DNA of 64,000 nt from Acinetobacter sp. ANC 4178 (GTDB lineage: Bacteria > Pseudomonadota > Gammaproteobacteria > Pseudomonadales > Moraxellaceae). The notes below the pieces were generated by a model. The model did not search any database, was not told where the DNA came from, and saw nothing but the letters and a program-made list of their open reading frames with translations. The stretch is from contig NZ_SJOD01000005.1 in assembly GCF_004331175.1 (NCBI RefSeq), positions 62,001 through 126,000 on the forward strand, in the 5' to 3' direction. A program made the position numbers and the translations under genes. Positions 1 through 9,581 of this stretch are shown piece by piece. Each line of letters starts with the position of its first letter. Positions within the stretch are counted from its first letter, which is position 1.

Positions 1-619
1 GGGTGGCTTTCGCTGCTGTTTCCAAGATCAGCGGATACAACAAACTAAAATCAACTTGCGTCTGATCCACAATTTGCTTGCTCATGTCGTAACAGTAATT
101 GGCAAAATTACAGGCAAATACCGCAGCCAAATGCAGACTTAAACGTTGTTGTGAACTATAAGCATAGACTCGTTCGCTCAACTGTTGAGCCAAATCCAAT
201 AACTGTTTTTGATCGTCTTCATTTGCAGCTTCAATAAATAATGGGGTGTGTTTCCAATTTATCTCCCGTTCTAGACTAAAGGTCTGTAAAGGATAAAACA
301 CGCCCGCACGTGGGTGCCGTTGCTGTAGGATTTGCAGATCAGTACTGCCTGAAGTATGTACAATCAGAACCTCTGGCAATAACGGCGCAACTTCAGCGAT
401 GACAGCGGCAATGGATTGATCGCTGACAGCAAGAATCAGTAAATCAATTTCTGAGGATAAATCGGCTAATGAGGGGCATGCTTGTGCTGCCATCTGCTCT
501 GCCAACTGTTGTGACTTTTCCCAAGTTCGACTATAAATTTGTACAATTTGATGGTGTTGCTTTAAAGCAGATGCCAAATGGTGGGCAACACGTCCAGCAC
601 CAATAAAACTAATTCGCAT
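1..619 (-). CDS. Rossmann-like/DUF2520 protein, partial (C-terminus off window)
   Basis: The gene runs off the left edge, so only about 206 N-terminal residues are visible. It starts at the ATG complementary to 617-619. The protein begins MRISFIGAGRVAHHLASAL, a GxGxxxxH-type Rossmann dinucleotide-binding motif. It continues with a short-chain reductase-like segment (VHTSGSTDLQIL, then HPRAGVFYPLQTF), typical of the Rossmann-like/DUF2520 family related to ketopantoate and pyrroline-carboxylate reductases. The family probably binds NAD(P), but the substrate is unknown. The gene is separated from its right-hand neighbour by a terminator. The family call is fairly sure; no specific function is claimed. 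Confidence 0.8.
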   Translation of the reverse strand, partial: MRISFIGAGRVAHHLASALKQHHQIVQIYSRTWEKSQQLAEQMAAQACPSLADLSSEIDLLILAVSDQSIAAVIAEVAPLLPEVLIVHTSGSTDLQILQQRHPRAGVFYPLQTFSLEREINWKHTPLFIEAANEDDQKQLLDLAQQLSERVYAYSSQQRLSLHLAAVFACNFANYCYDMSKQIVDQTQVDFSLLYPLILETAAKAT

Positions 620-662
620 GTCTACGCTTACTCTCTATTTCTGCGCTAAGCATGCCAATAAA

Positions 663-690
663 AAAAGGACGAATCAATTCGTCCTTTTTA
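663..690 (-). terminator. Rho-independent terminator after the LprI-like gene
   Basis: The stem GGACGAAT/ATTCGTCC (667-674 with 677-684) is flanked by A-rich and T-rich runs on both sides. It lies just past the stop of the minus-strand lipoprotein gene and could work in both directions. Confidence 0.8.
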
Positions 691-708
691 TTTCAAGCCA
701 CTTTCTGA

Positions 709-1743
709 TTAATTAAAGACATTGTTCAAATAAACAATACGCTCCGATGTTTTTTGATTAAAACATTTGGTGTATTGCATGTCCTGATTTTGTGCTTTCA
801 TTTGCTCATCCCAATAATCGTAATGCTGTTGATAAGTTTCACGATCTTTTTCAGCAATATTATGAATACTGGTTTGCGCAATCACTTTACAATCCACATC
901 ACGCTTTTCAAACCAATCTGACTGATCTTGTTGCAATTGTGCTTTTTGCTCACTGGTGAAATTATCCCAAGTTTGATTCAAACGTTCTACGATTTTTTTC
1001 TGATCAGCATTGAGCTCTTTCTGACGGATATCCATAGATTTCTGAGCGAGTTCTTGTTGCTCTGCTTGTTTTTGATCTTGCGTATCCCGCATATTTTCAT
1101 ACTGTTGATTTTCTTCTTCATAAGCGGCGAGTTGTACTGCTTTTTCGGTGATATAAACTAGACCATCTAACACTTTATTTTCTTTTGGTAGCTGGAGTTG
1201 AATACCTTCTTTATCGGTTTTAATCAGTTGATAATCAAATGATCCTTTAAGTTGATCATTTTGCATCGTTAAACCATATGCTTCACTTTCCAGTAAATCG
1301 TTCAACGTACCATAGCGATCACACTCATCACAACTTTCTGTTTCATAACCATTTTCAGCGCGCTGTTGTAAACCTTTCGGCATTTTCACAATCAGCTCGC
1401 TACGACATTCCAATTGCTTCGCTGTGTCAGGTTGTTCGGTTACGGTGGTAATACTTTTGACTTCAAATTGAATATGCTGCGTGATGGTATCGGTCAGGTT
1501 TTTATCTGCCTGATAATAGCTCGAGTTACGTAAGGCTTTATCTAACTTTTTCAAATAGTCTTGCTGTAAAGCCATCTTAATCTCTTTTAATTTCGCTTCA
1601 TTGCTACAGTCCCATTCATTGACTACGGGTGCTGCTTGTTCTGCTTCAGCGCTGTCTTTCTTTCCTTTAAAGAAATCACAACCTGTTAAAAGCATACTGC
1701 TACACAATGTTGCAAAAACCAAAGAATTGGCAAATTTATTCAT
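709..1743 (-). CDS. Lipoprotein with LprI-like (DUF1311) C-terminal domain
   Basis: This is a 344-aa predicted lipoprotein. The N-terminal signal ends in the lipobox LLTGC (Cys about 22), so the mature protein should be membrane-anchored and face the periplasm. The middle (about 45-200) is not recognised and contains a CDECD cysteine pair. A glutamine-rich, probably coiled-coil stretch (about 205-250) precedes the C-terminal domain (about 255-344). That domain has the W...W...RD..C......KC....T..R pattern of the lysozyme-inhibitor LprI / DUF1311 family. Lysozyme inhibition is a family property and was not tested here. The gene is monocistronic and flanked by terminators. Confidence 0.7.
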   Translation of the reverse strand: MNKFANSLVFATLCSSMLLTGCDFFKGKKDSAEAEQAAPVVNEWDCSNEAKLKEIKMALQQDYLKKLDKALRNSSYYQADKNLTDTITQHIQFEVKSITTVTEQPDTAKQLECRSELIVKMPKGLQQRAENGYETESCDECDRYGTLNDLLESEAYGLTMQNDQLKGSFDYQLIKTDKEGIQLQLPKENKVLDGLVYITEKAVQLAAYEEENQQYENMRDTQDQKQAEQQELAQKSMDIRQKELNADQKKIVERLNQTWDNFTSEQKAQLQQDQSDWFEKRDVDCKVIAQTSIHNIAEKDRETYQQHYDYWDEQMKAQNQDMQYTKCFNQKTSERIVYLNNVFN

Positions 1744-1840
1744 ATAAAGCCTAGTGTCTGTTTGTTATTTTTCGAGGCGTATTTAAGCAAATTTGGGCTA
1801 AAAAAACGAGTAGTTAAAGCATGAAAGATTTTACATCGTA

Positions 1841-1867
1841 AAAAAGGGACGATTTCGTCCCCTTTTT
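1841..1867 (-). terminator. Terminator after the TonB-dependent receptor
   Basis: A perfect stem GGGACGA/TCGTCCC (1846-1852 with 1855-1861) is flanked by A and T runs. On the minus strand it follows the receptor stop codon. It is the first clear terminator downstream of the pca-qui genes, so it may end a roughly 17 kb transcript. Confidence 0.85.
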
Positions 1868-1888
1868 TTACTTGCGCATTGGTCTCGG

Positions 1889-4009
1889 TTAAAAGCTCTT
1901 ATTTACACGCATACCAATACTGAAATTACGACCATCCGCAGGCTCAAAGAAGCGACTATTGCTATCATTCACAATCACAGAACCCACATAGTTACGATCA
2001 AACAAATTATCGACTCGAGCATAAGTATTCACTTTCCAGTCTTTATTGACCCACAAATAGCCAACATTTGCCGCCACTACGGTATAACTTGGCGCAGTAT
2101 CGGAATTGATATCATCGACATAAATCTTGTCCATATAACGTGCTTCTAAGCCAGCCTGCAAGCCTTGCTCTGGTTGCCATGCTAAGCCTACAAAAGCTTG
2201 ATTCTTGGCAATCCCAGGAATGTATGTTCCTTTCTGTATCAGCGGCTTGGTTGTGGTCGCTGGAATATCAGCATCAAAAGTCGCATCTAAATAACTATAA
2301 CTGGTTCGAATATTGAATGCTTGCCAGAGCTGTTTTTGCCACGATAACTCTAAACCTTCACGTAAGGTTTTTTCCGCATTGCGAAATGTGCTACGCCCGC
2401 CATTGGCATCGTCAGGAACAATGTCATTTTTAGTTTCAGTATGAAATACAGCAAAAGTAAACAGCCCCAAGCTATTCTGCGATTTTAATCCAAGTTCTGC
2501 GGTATCACTGGTCGCAGGTTTTAAATTAAAGTTAATGCCTGAAGTTCCTACTGTAGGATAAGCCATTTCGGTAAAGGTTGGTGTTTCGAAGCCTTTACCA
2601 TAACTGCTATAAGCATAAAGCTCGGGTAAAATTTCCCATCCCAAAGCGATAGTTGGAAGTAACTTTTGATAATCTGTTGAACCACTGTCATCACCATTAC
2701 CTGTAGTGATGTAATGGTCTTCAGACTCATAATGTACATTGCTATAGCGCAAACCTGCATCTAAGTGCCACTGTGGCAAGAACTGCCATGAAGCTTGCAC
2801 ATAAGGATCGAGATTCCATAAGGTATTGATTTCATCGCGACGTAAATCACCTTTCACGCCATAATGCCCTGTCGCATCAAAGTTTTCATACCCCTGACGA
2901 TCTTCGCGCATCTGATCAAATGCCAAACCTGCAATAAATGTAGTATTCGGCAAGAGCTCTTTACCCGTCCAACGAAAGTCTGCACCATAATAATCTCGAT
3001 CAAAATCGATCACACCGCCTGCATGACGAGGATTTTTTTGGGCACTACTCGGGATCGACTGATATTGCACAACCTGACGATTCCCCAAATAGACCATGCC
3101 ATACAACTCTTGCTGATCATTCAGTGGTTTATTCCATGTCAGCCCTGTTTGGGTTTGTTCAATTTCTTTACGTACATCATAAATATTTTTAGCATCATTC
3201 ACTTGCTTCGGATTGGCTTGCCATTGCGCACGGTTTAAGCCTTGAGGATCATCTGCCTCAATTTTTGTACGGTTAATGAGCCAATTAATCTTACTACCAT
3301 CCTCCAAATTCCAAGTGAGCTTGGCGTTATTCAACACTTTTCGCGCAGCGCTATGATCACGAAAACCATCGGTATCAAAATAGGAAGAACTGACCACATA
3401 AGCGGGTTGATTGGCTTGGTCTGAACCCCCTTGTAATTGAATATTGGCTTGTTGTTTATGGTGGCTGCCTGCATTTAGCCCCACCTGAATCGAGTCTTTC
3501 CCTTGCCCTTCTTTGGTTTGAGTTAGAATGGTTCCACCCGATGAATTCCCATAAAGTGAAGAAAATGGCCCTGTCAAAACTTCAATATTGTCCAAGCTGT
3601 CTAAGTCAATATTAGAGCTTTGCCCCTGACCATCTGGCATGGTTGCAGGAATACCATCGATATACAGTCGTATCCCACGCACACCAAAAGTAGAACGCGC
3701 CCCAAAGCCACGCATGGAAATTTGCAAATCTTGCGCGTAATTTTCACGGTTATTGATTTGTAAACCCGCAACACCTTGCAATAGTTCTGACACATTCACA
3801 TTTGAGTTTCGTTGTGATTCTGGAGCTTGTACTTTCTGTATCGAAGCGGGTGCCTGTAACAATTCATTTTCAGTACGTACGGCTTGTACGGTAATAACTG
3901 GGAGTTGATATGCCGCTGTATCTTGCGCATACAATGCCATCGATTTTAGAATCACTGTGGCTAATAAAGCATATTTAAAGGGAAGTGGATTGCAACTATA
4001 TAATTTCAC
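1889..4009 (-). CDS. TonB-dependent outer-membrane receptor
   Basis: This is a protein of about 706 aa. I chose the GTG at 4009 because AAGGA lies about 7 nt upstream; an in-frame ATG at 4030 would add 7 residues that overlap this ribosome-binding site. A signal peptide ends near ALYAQ. A TonB-box-like segment (LPVITVQA) and a plug domain follow, with MRGFGARSTFGVRGIRLYIDGIP-type residues split across about 95-120. The rest is a 22-strand-type barrel ending in a C-terminal phenylalanine (VNKSF). The general fold resembles FecA/siderophore receptors, but the ligand cannot be read from sequence. It lies about 80 bp after quiA on the same strand with no clear terminator between. A role in taking up a quinate- or protocatechuate-related compound is possible but is inference. 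Confidence 0.85.
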   Translation of the reverse strand: MKLYSCNPLPFKYALLATVILKSMALYAQDTAAYQLPVITVQAVRTENELLQAPASIQKVQAPESQRNSNVNVSELLQGVAGLQINNRENYAQDLQISMRGFGARSTFGVRGIRLYIDGIPATMPDGQGQSSNIDLDSLDNIEVLTGPFSSLYGNSSGGTILTQTKEGQGKDSIQVGLNAGSHHKQQANIQLQGGSDQANQPAYVVSSSYFDTDGFRDHSAARKVLNNAKLTWNLEDGSKINWLINRTKIEADDPQGLNRAQWQANPKQVNDAKNIYDVRKEIEQTQTGLTWNKPLNDQQELYGMVYLGNRQVVQYQSIPSSAQKNPRHAGGVIDFDRDYYGADFRWTGKELLPNTTFIAGLAFDQMREDRQGYENFDATGHYGVKGDLRRDEINTLWNLDPYVQASWQFLPQWHLDAGLRYSNVHYESEDHYITTGNGDDSGSTDYQKLLPTIALGWEILPELYAYSSYGKGFETPTFTEMAYPTVGTSGINFNLKPATSDTAELGLKSQNSLGLFTFAVFHTETKNDIVPDDANGGRSTFRNAEKTLREGLELSWQKQLWQAFNIRTSYSYLDATFDADIPATTTKPLIQKGTYIPGIAKNQAFVGLAWQPEQGLQAGLEARYMDKIYVDDINSDTAPSYTVVAANVGYLWVNKDWKVNTYARVDNLFDRNYVGSVIVNDSNSRFFEPADGRNFSIGMRVNKSF

Positions 4010-4089
4010 AAAACATCCTTTTCTTATCATCTTGGTAGGAATGTAGAAAGCCCCTCTTTATAGAAGGACTCTCCCAACAATAATACGTT

Positions 4090-6519
4090 TTAGTCTTCTA
4101 AACTATAAGCAATCACATAATCACCATGATCAGGCGACTGACGCGCTCCACCAGCAGAAATAACCACATATTGTTTACCCGTTTTTGGGGAAATGTAGCT
4201 CATTGGCGTACCTTGGCTACCCACAGGTAAACGGGCTTTCCACAATTCTTCACCATTAGATGAATTGAAGGCGCGTAAGTAGTAATCTTGTGTTGCTGCA
4301 AAGAACACTAAACCACCCTGTGTTGCCATTGGACCACCAATGGTTGGCATACCAATCGGTGCTTTTAAGCCCATTTTGATGCCCATTGGACCTGTATCTT
4401 CGACTGTACCCAAAGGAACCTGCCATGCAATTTGACGAGTTTTCATATCAATTGCAGTCATGGTACCAAATGGTGGTTTTTGACAAGGAATACTTAACGC
4501 TGACCAGAATCGGTTTTTGTTCACTTTGTATGGTGTGCCTTTCATTGGTACTGCACCCATACCTGTATTCACTTTCTCACCGCCATTGGCTTGAATCGCC
4601 AAATCTTCAGGGGTTTGTTTGATCAACTGAATCCAAAGGCCTAAACGCATGTCGTTCACAAACATATAACGGTGCGTTGGATCGAAGGCAATAGAACCCC
4701 AGTTCATACCACCGAGTGAACCCGGAAAGCTTAACGAAATATCCGTGCCTGGTGCAGTAAATAGACCTTCATAACGCATCGATTTGAAATTGATACGACA
4801 CATCAATTGATCAAATGGCGTAGCACCCCACATGTCTGATTCAGTGAGCATTTGATTACCAATTTGTGGCATTTCAATAGAACGCGGTTGGGTCAAACTG
4901 TATTGTTCATTTGGAATATCTGCGGCTTTAACAGGTTGTTCAATGACTTTGGTCAATGGTTTACCTGTTACACGGTCAAGTACAAAGAACTGACCAGACT
5001 TCGTACCAATGACTACAGCAGGTTTAGTCGAACCATCTTTGAGTGGAAAATCGACTAAACTTGGTTGCATTGGCAAGTCAAAGTCCCATAAATCATTATG
5101 AACGGTTTGATAGACCCACTTTTCTTTACCTGTGGTCGCATCCAGTGCCAATACCGAAGTATTGTATTTATGATCCAATGGTTGACGGTTTGCACCCCAA
5201 AGGTCAACTGATGAACTTCCCATTGGTAAGAACACTGTATTCATTTGAGGATCATAGGACATTGCCGCCCATGAGTTGGCCGAACTACGTTTATAAGTTT
5301 CACCTGGTTTAAGCACATAGTTTGGATTAGGATTCCGTGGATCGAATGCCCAACGCAATTGACCTGTAATGACATCGTATGCACGAATTACACCACCCGG
5401 CATGTCAGCCCCGACGTTATCGGCAATACGGCTACCAATAACGATAGACGTACCTGCAATCGTTGGTGCAGAAGTCACCTCAAAACGCGGTGCTTTGGTG
5501 CCATCACCTAAACCTTCAAGTAAATTGACAGTACCATCGACACCGAAATCTTTACAACGCTCACCAGTATCGGCATTCACTGCAATTAAACGACCATCAG
5601 GTGTGTTGGTATAAACACGACGTGGACAGGCCGTATTGGTTGCCACAGCAGTGACCGCGTTTGCACCTGCCAAGGTTGGCTGTACCAATGCTTGCGTCGA
5701 ATCAAAATAAGCAACGCCACGGCAACGCTCCCAAGCATCGGCTTTAGAGTTGACTTCAGCTTTCCAGATTTGTTTACCCGAGTCCGCATCCACAGCAATG
5801 ATATTGTTATGCGGGGTACACAAAAATACTTTATTGCCGACCTGCAATGGCGTCATCTGATCTTCTGCACCATTGCCTGAACCTGTGGTTTTATCTCCCG
5901 TTTGAAAGCGCCAAGCTTCTTTTAACTTGGATACATTATTACGGTTAATTTGATCGAGTGCAGCAAAACGGCTACCACCCGCATCACTACCATAATGATC
6001 CCAATTCACTTGCTGCTTATTTGGCGCCACTGGGACAAGCGGTAATTCCTGACCCGATGCTTCAACGGTTGGATGTGGAATAAACATACCGTACATACCA
6101 CCCAACATGCCTAGGACAGTCAGACCACCTACAACATAAGCAGGTGCAGACATTGTAGTTTGTTGCTGGTATTTACGAATAGATGGCAAGGTGAATAGCA
6201 CGGCAGCAAATAAACCTGCGGGGAACATTAAGCGTGAATGCAGTGGCCAAAATTCGAAGCCAGTATCAATCAATGCCCAAATGACAGTGCCTACAAAGAC
6301 TAAACTGAATAATCCAACCCCAAGGGCTTTTTTTCTAAAAATGAAAATCGCAGAAACGATCGTCACTAAGCCTGCAATAAAGAAGTACCAAGAGCCACCT
6401 AAACTGATGAGCTTTCCGCCACCAATTAAATAAAATAGGCCTGTTAACAATAAGGCCAAACCAAGGATAAAGCACCATATTTTAAATATGGCTCCTGGCT
6501 TAGATTGAGCTTCAGACAT
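4090..6519 (-). CDS. quiA: PQQ-dependent quinate/shikimate dehydrogenase, membrane-bound
   Basis: This quinoprotein oxidises quinate to 3-dehydroquinate and shikimate to 3-dehydroshikimate, passing electrons to the respiratory quinone pool. The start at 6519 (MSEAQSKPG) has GGAG 8 nt upstream and gives 809 aa; an upstream in-frame codon at 6579 has no ribosome-binding site. About 150 N-terminal residues form several membrane segments. The rest is an eight-bladed PQQ propeller with repeated W-docking motifs (for example VFFAATQDYYLRAFNSSNGE and TGKQYVVISAGG), facing the periplasm. It is the last gene of the qui block. The architecture matches glucose/quinate dehydrogenases, and the pca-qui context fixes the substrate. 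Confidence 0.95.
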   Translation of the reverse strand: MSEAQSKPGAIFKIWCFILGLALLLTGLFYLIGGGKLISLGGSWYFFIAGLVTIVSAIFIFRKKALGVGLFSLVFVGTVIWALIDTGFEFWPLHSRLMFPAGLFAAVLFTLPSIRKYQQQTTMSAPAYVVGGLTVLGMLGGMYGMFIPHPTVEASGQELPLVPVAPNKQQVNWDHYGSDAGGSRFAALDQINRNNVSKLKEAWRFQTGDKTTGSGNGAEDQMTPLQVGNKVFLCTPHNNIIAVDADSGKQIWKAEVNSKADAWERCRGVAYFDSTQALVQPTLAGANAVTAVATNTACPRRVYTNTPDGRLIAVNADTGERCKDFGVDGTVNLLEGLGDGTKAPRFEVTSAPTIAGTSIVIGSRIADNVGADMPGGVIRAYDVITGQLRWAFDPRNPNPNYVLKPGETYKRSSANSWAAMSYDPQMNTVFLPMGSSSVDLWGANRQPLDHKYNTSVLALDATTGKEKWVYQTVHNDLWDFDLPMQPSLVDFPLKDGSTKPAVVIGTKSGQFFVLDRVTGKPLTKVIEQPVKAADIPNEQYSLTQPRSIEMPQIGNQMLTESDMWGATPFDQLMCRINFKSMRYEGLFTAPGTDISLSFPGSLGGMNWGSIAFDPTHRYMFVNDMRLGLWIQLIKQTPEDLAIQANGGEKVNTGMGAVPMKGTPYKVNKNRFWSALSIPCQKPPFGTMTAIDMKTRQIAWQVPLGTVEDTGPMGIKMGLKAPIGMPTIGGPMATQGGLVFFAATQDYYLRAFNSSNGEELWKARLPVGSQGTPMSYISPKTGKQYVVISAGGARQSPDHGDYVIAYSLED

Positions 6520-6601
6520 ACATCTTACTCCAAGTGCCGTGAGTTTAAATGACCACTCCCTCTCTCCTTTGAGTATCATTTATCATCACAAATAAATTCT
6601 G

Positions 6602-6632
6602 ATGCTTTCACAGGTTAAACCTGTGAAAGCAT
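6602..6632 (-). other. Perfect 14 bp intercistronic stem-loop between quiX and quiA
   Basis: ATGCTTTCACAGGT (6602-6615) pairs perfectly with ACCTGTGAAAGCAT (6619-6632) around a 3-nt loop. No T-run follows on the minus strand, so it does not look like a normal terminator. It may be an mRNA processing or stability element, or a partial attenuator, between the porin and the dehydrogenase genes. Confidence 0.6.
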
Positions 6633-6698
6633 TGACTAACGTATTTAAACTAGACAGCAATATTGATTATATTTTAATCATTTTTCATCTAAATACTG

Positions 6699-8015
6699 TT
6701 AAAAATTCACTTTCATGGTTAAACCAGCCACCCATGCATCCTCTACTTCTTTTACCCCTGTCGGTTGGTAGATGTATTGCAAATTTGGTCTGAGCATGAC
6801 CGCAGGTGACCATTGATAGGTGTAATTGAGTTCTACATTGAGTTCATCACGTTGAATCGGGACATAGTCGCTGGCAATGGCATCGTAACTGTAATACCCA
6901 CGACCTTCATTGGTGGTGATTTGCTTGTCTGTCGCACGATCGTTCACGACATAATTGGCTAAACCAAAACCGATGGAATCATTCGGGCGACTGTCAAGAG
7001 GCCCTTTGTACCAAAGCGCGAGTTGTTGTGTACTTTCTACAAATGTTGTGGCCTTATCATTCACGACGCCATTAAAGCTAATGTATAAACCACGCTTCGG
7101 ATCTGCCCCATGCTGTGTGAGTTGCTGTTGCGCATTCAACCAGAAACTATACTTGCCATCTTGCATTTCTCCACTGCGAATGTCTTTTGCTTCAGCCGTG
7201 GAATACAACGCACCCAGTTTATATTCACCCGGCAAAGCGTTAAATGTAGCAAGTTTAGGTTTCCATGCCAGTTCAACTGGAATGGTGGCCCCTTCAACAT
7301 TATCCATATCGAGGTTAAAACCATCACTGTCTGAATCTGTTTTCACATTGTCTGGGTTGACTTCATAAACCCCAACACCAAGTGACCAGTCTGGTGCAAA
7401 TTGGTATTTCACATTGGTGCCCCATAAGCTAACAGGCCAGTTATACCAAATCGAACCGATGGATTTACCTAACTGACCACCACACAAAAGTAAGTTCTGG
7501 AATTCACATTGTGAGCTGTTAAAGTCATCAGACATGCCCATACGACCAATCTTAAATTGGACGCGGTTGTCGTCAAATCCTGTTTTTATCCATGCTTGGG
7601 TCAAACGCCAAATTTTGCCACGACCATAAATTTCTTGGCTGTTGCCCAAAGTACTAGCACGCGGGTCTTTAATGCGTTCAAGCGTTAGGGCGTTACCATC
7701 ACGTTTGGTAATCATTAAGCCTGCTGTGGTATTTTCCCAACCTGCAATTTTACTTAAATCAAAATTAGCGCCTAAAGTCAGTTGTCCCGCATTTTCCAGA
7801 GTATTGTCATCGTTATAACCACCTGCCAAATTGGTTGCCGCCTGACTCATAATTGCAGCGGTAAATTTATAACCTTGATCTTCCAGTTGCTTCCGTTCAC
7901 CGTTCCAATCACCCAATAACCATTGACGGTCTGCCGAATAAAACTGATTGGCTGAAGCCAATTGGCAAGTTAAAAGCGCCAAAGATAATGTGCCTAGTTT
8001 TAATAGTTGTTGCAT
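6699..8015 (-). CDS. quiX: Carbohydrate-selective porin family protein QuiX
   Basis: This outer-membrane porin probably admits quinate and shikimate to the periplasm, where QuiA acts. The start at 8015 (MQQLLKLG) is preferred because AAAAGG lies 9 nt upstream; the ATG at 8024 directly abuts that ribosome-binding site. The product is 438 aa. A signal peptide ends at LASA-NQ. The body has alternating aromatic beta-strand motifs (RQWLLGDWNGERKQLEDQG at the N-terminus) and a C-terminal phenylalanine, as in the OprB family. It lies between quiC and quiA, the position of quiX in the Acinetobacter pca-qui cluster. Confidence 0.9.
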   Translation of the reverse strand: MQQLLKLGTLSLALLTCQLASANQFYSADRQWLLGDWNGERKQLEDQGYKFTAAIMSQAATNLAGGYNDDNTLENAGQLTLGANFDLSKIAGWENTTAGLMITKRDGNALTLERIKDPRASTLGNSQEIYGRGKIWRLTQAWIKTGFDDNRVQFKIGRMGMSDDFNSSQCEFQNLLLCGGQLGKSIGSIWYNWPVSLWGTNVKYQFAPDWSLGVGVYEVNPDNVKTDSDSDGFNLDMDNVEGATIPVELAWKPKLATFNALPGEYKLGALYSTAEAKDIRSGEMQDGKYSFWLNAQQQLTQHGADPKRGLYISFNGVVNDKATTFVESTQQLALWYKGPLDSRPNDSIGFGLANYVVNDRATDKQITTNEGRGYYSYDAIASDYVPIQRDELNVELNYTYQWSPAVMLRPNLQYIYQPTGVKEVEDAWVAGLTMKVNF

Positions 8016-8075
8016 ACCAAACATCCTTTTCTGTGAGGAAAGCTCAACTCAGGTGAGCTTTCCATGCGGTTTTTA

Positions 8076-9536
8076 TTATTTAATGCGAACGGCTGGACTC
8101 AGTTCAGAAGTTGCCCCTAAACGGTCTGTAACATTGGCGGTGACATTCGCCACACCACTGGCTACTTTCCACATTGCTTGACCTTGACCTTGTGCATTCG
8201 TGGTCACCACTTGAGTACCTAAATACTGCTCTGCTTCTTGACTCTTCGCTTGATGATTGGCAAAGAATTCAACTTGATAGCGTTGATTTGGCTGTGCTTG
8301 AACTGTAGCGGTGACTTGACCTTTGCTATAGCTTAAACGTGGTGCTTGAATGTTTTGGTTTGGCATCGCATTACAGCCCTGTTCATTTGGCTGTGTACAG
8401 GTTTTTTGCAGTTTTGCTGCTTCAATCACCACACCGCCACCACGAGAACCGACAAAGCCAGCATGTTCAAGTGCAGGCACTGCAAATACAATGGCGCCTA
8501 AACGCTGATTGGGTACACACGAACCACCTGCTTCACAGCGTTTAATATCTTTGCCATTGTCCCAAATTAAGTTTTTGGTCAAGGTTGTGCGGGCATTGGC
8601 ATCTTTTTCTGAACGAATGGCGATTCCTAAACGATTACCATGAACTTTATTGCTGTCAAAGATGTTGCCATCACCCGTGAGGTTAAAGCCAATTGAGTTA
8701 TTGGTCAGTTCGTTATAAGCGATGTAATTGCGCTTACCCCAGTTGATTTGCAAACCATCAGAGTAGTTTTCAAACTTGTTGCCAACCACTGCGTTGTCAT
8801 TGCCCCACAGGATTTCGATACCTTGCGATGGCTCGGGATTGGCTTTGGTTGAAGTAAATAAATTGTTGGCCACAAGGTTAAATGCCGCACCACGCGTCAG
8901 CTCTAAACCATCGCCATTATCTACAAACAAGTTGTTCAAAACTTTGTTGTTATTGGTGGTGGTTGAGGTTGGATTGCCCTTACCGTCATCACCCGTCAAC
9001 ATCACGCCTGAGCCACCGTAGTTATTACTGATACGGTTATGTTGAATCAAGTTATTGCTTGAACGGTTCACCAAAACGCCAATACAAAAACGGTGAATAT
9101 CCAGACCTTTTAAGGTCACACCGTTCACATCTTGCAGCACTAAACCGGGTAAAGTCATGGTACGGACATTGGTGCCATACTGTTCAGGATTTGCCCCCGG
9201 GCATGCTTTAGCACCTTCACCTTTAATATAGTTGGAACCATCAATCGCAATAAACTCGCCAGTTTTATCCCACTGCGTTCCAATAATCTTCACTGAAGAT
9301 TTAATTGGTGGTAAAGGCTGATTCAGTTTAATTGCATAGGGTGCTTGTCCCACAGCTTGGATGTGAATTTCATTTTCTTGCGTCGCATTGGCATTGGATT
9401 GTTCAATCGCCCAACGCAGTGAACCTTTTGCATTATCGTCCTGATAACGATCCACAATATAAGTTTCTGCACTGGCAAAACCTGATGCCGCTAAACTCAA
9501 AACCAATGTGGTCAAACGTAAGATTGATGGTTTCAT
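8076..9536 (-). CDS. quiC: 3-dehydroshikimate dehydratase, periplasmic
   Basis: The enzyme converts 3-dehydroshikimate to protocatechuate, the entry point to the beta-ketoadipate pathway. The product is 486 aa, with AAAAGGA about 9 nt before the ATG. A signal peptide (ending GFASA-E) indicates periplasmic export. From about 150 to 330 there are repeated N-x-I-x-x-N/G turns (NNKVLNNLFVDNGDG, NAVVGNKFENYSDG and similar), the signature of a right-handed parallel beta-helix. This Acinetobacter enzyme is unlike the TIM-barrel AsbF/QsuB dehydratases. It lies between quiB and quiX in the operon. Confidence 0.92.
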   Translation of the reverse strand: MKPSILRLTTLVLSLAASGFASAETYIVDRYQDDNAKGSLRWAIEQSNANATQENEIHIQAVGQAPYAIKLNQPLPPIKSSVKIIGTQWDKTGEFIAIDGSNYIKGEGAKACPGANPEQYGTNVRTMTLPGLVLQDVNGVTLKGLDIHRFCIGVLVNRSSNNLIQHNRISNNYGGSGVMLTGDDGKGNPTSTTTNNNKVLNNLFVDNGDGLELTRGAAFNLVANNLFTSTKANPEPSQGIEILWGNDNAVVGNKFENYSDGLQINWGKRNYIAYNELTNNSIGFNLTGDGNIFDSNKVHGNRLGIAIRSEKDANARTTLTKNLIWDNGKDIKRCEAGGSCVPNQRLGAIVFAVPALEHAGFVGSRGGGVVIEAAKLQKTCTQPNEQGCNAMPNQNIQAPRLSYSKGQVTATVQAQPNQRYQVEFFANHQAKSQEAEQYLGTQVVTTNAQGQGQAMWKVASGVANVTANVTDRLGATSELSPAVRIK

Positions 9537-9581
9537 ATTTTAAATCCTTTTCTATCCTTGAAGATGAATATCACTGTGCAT

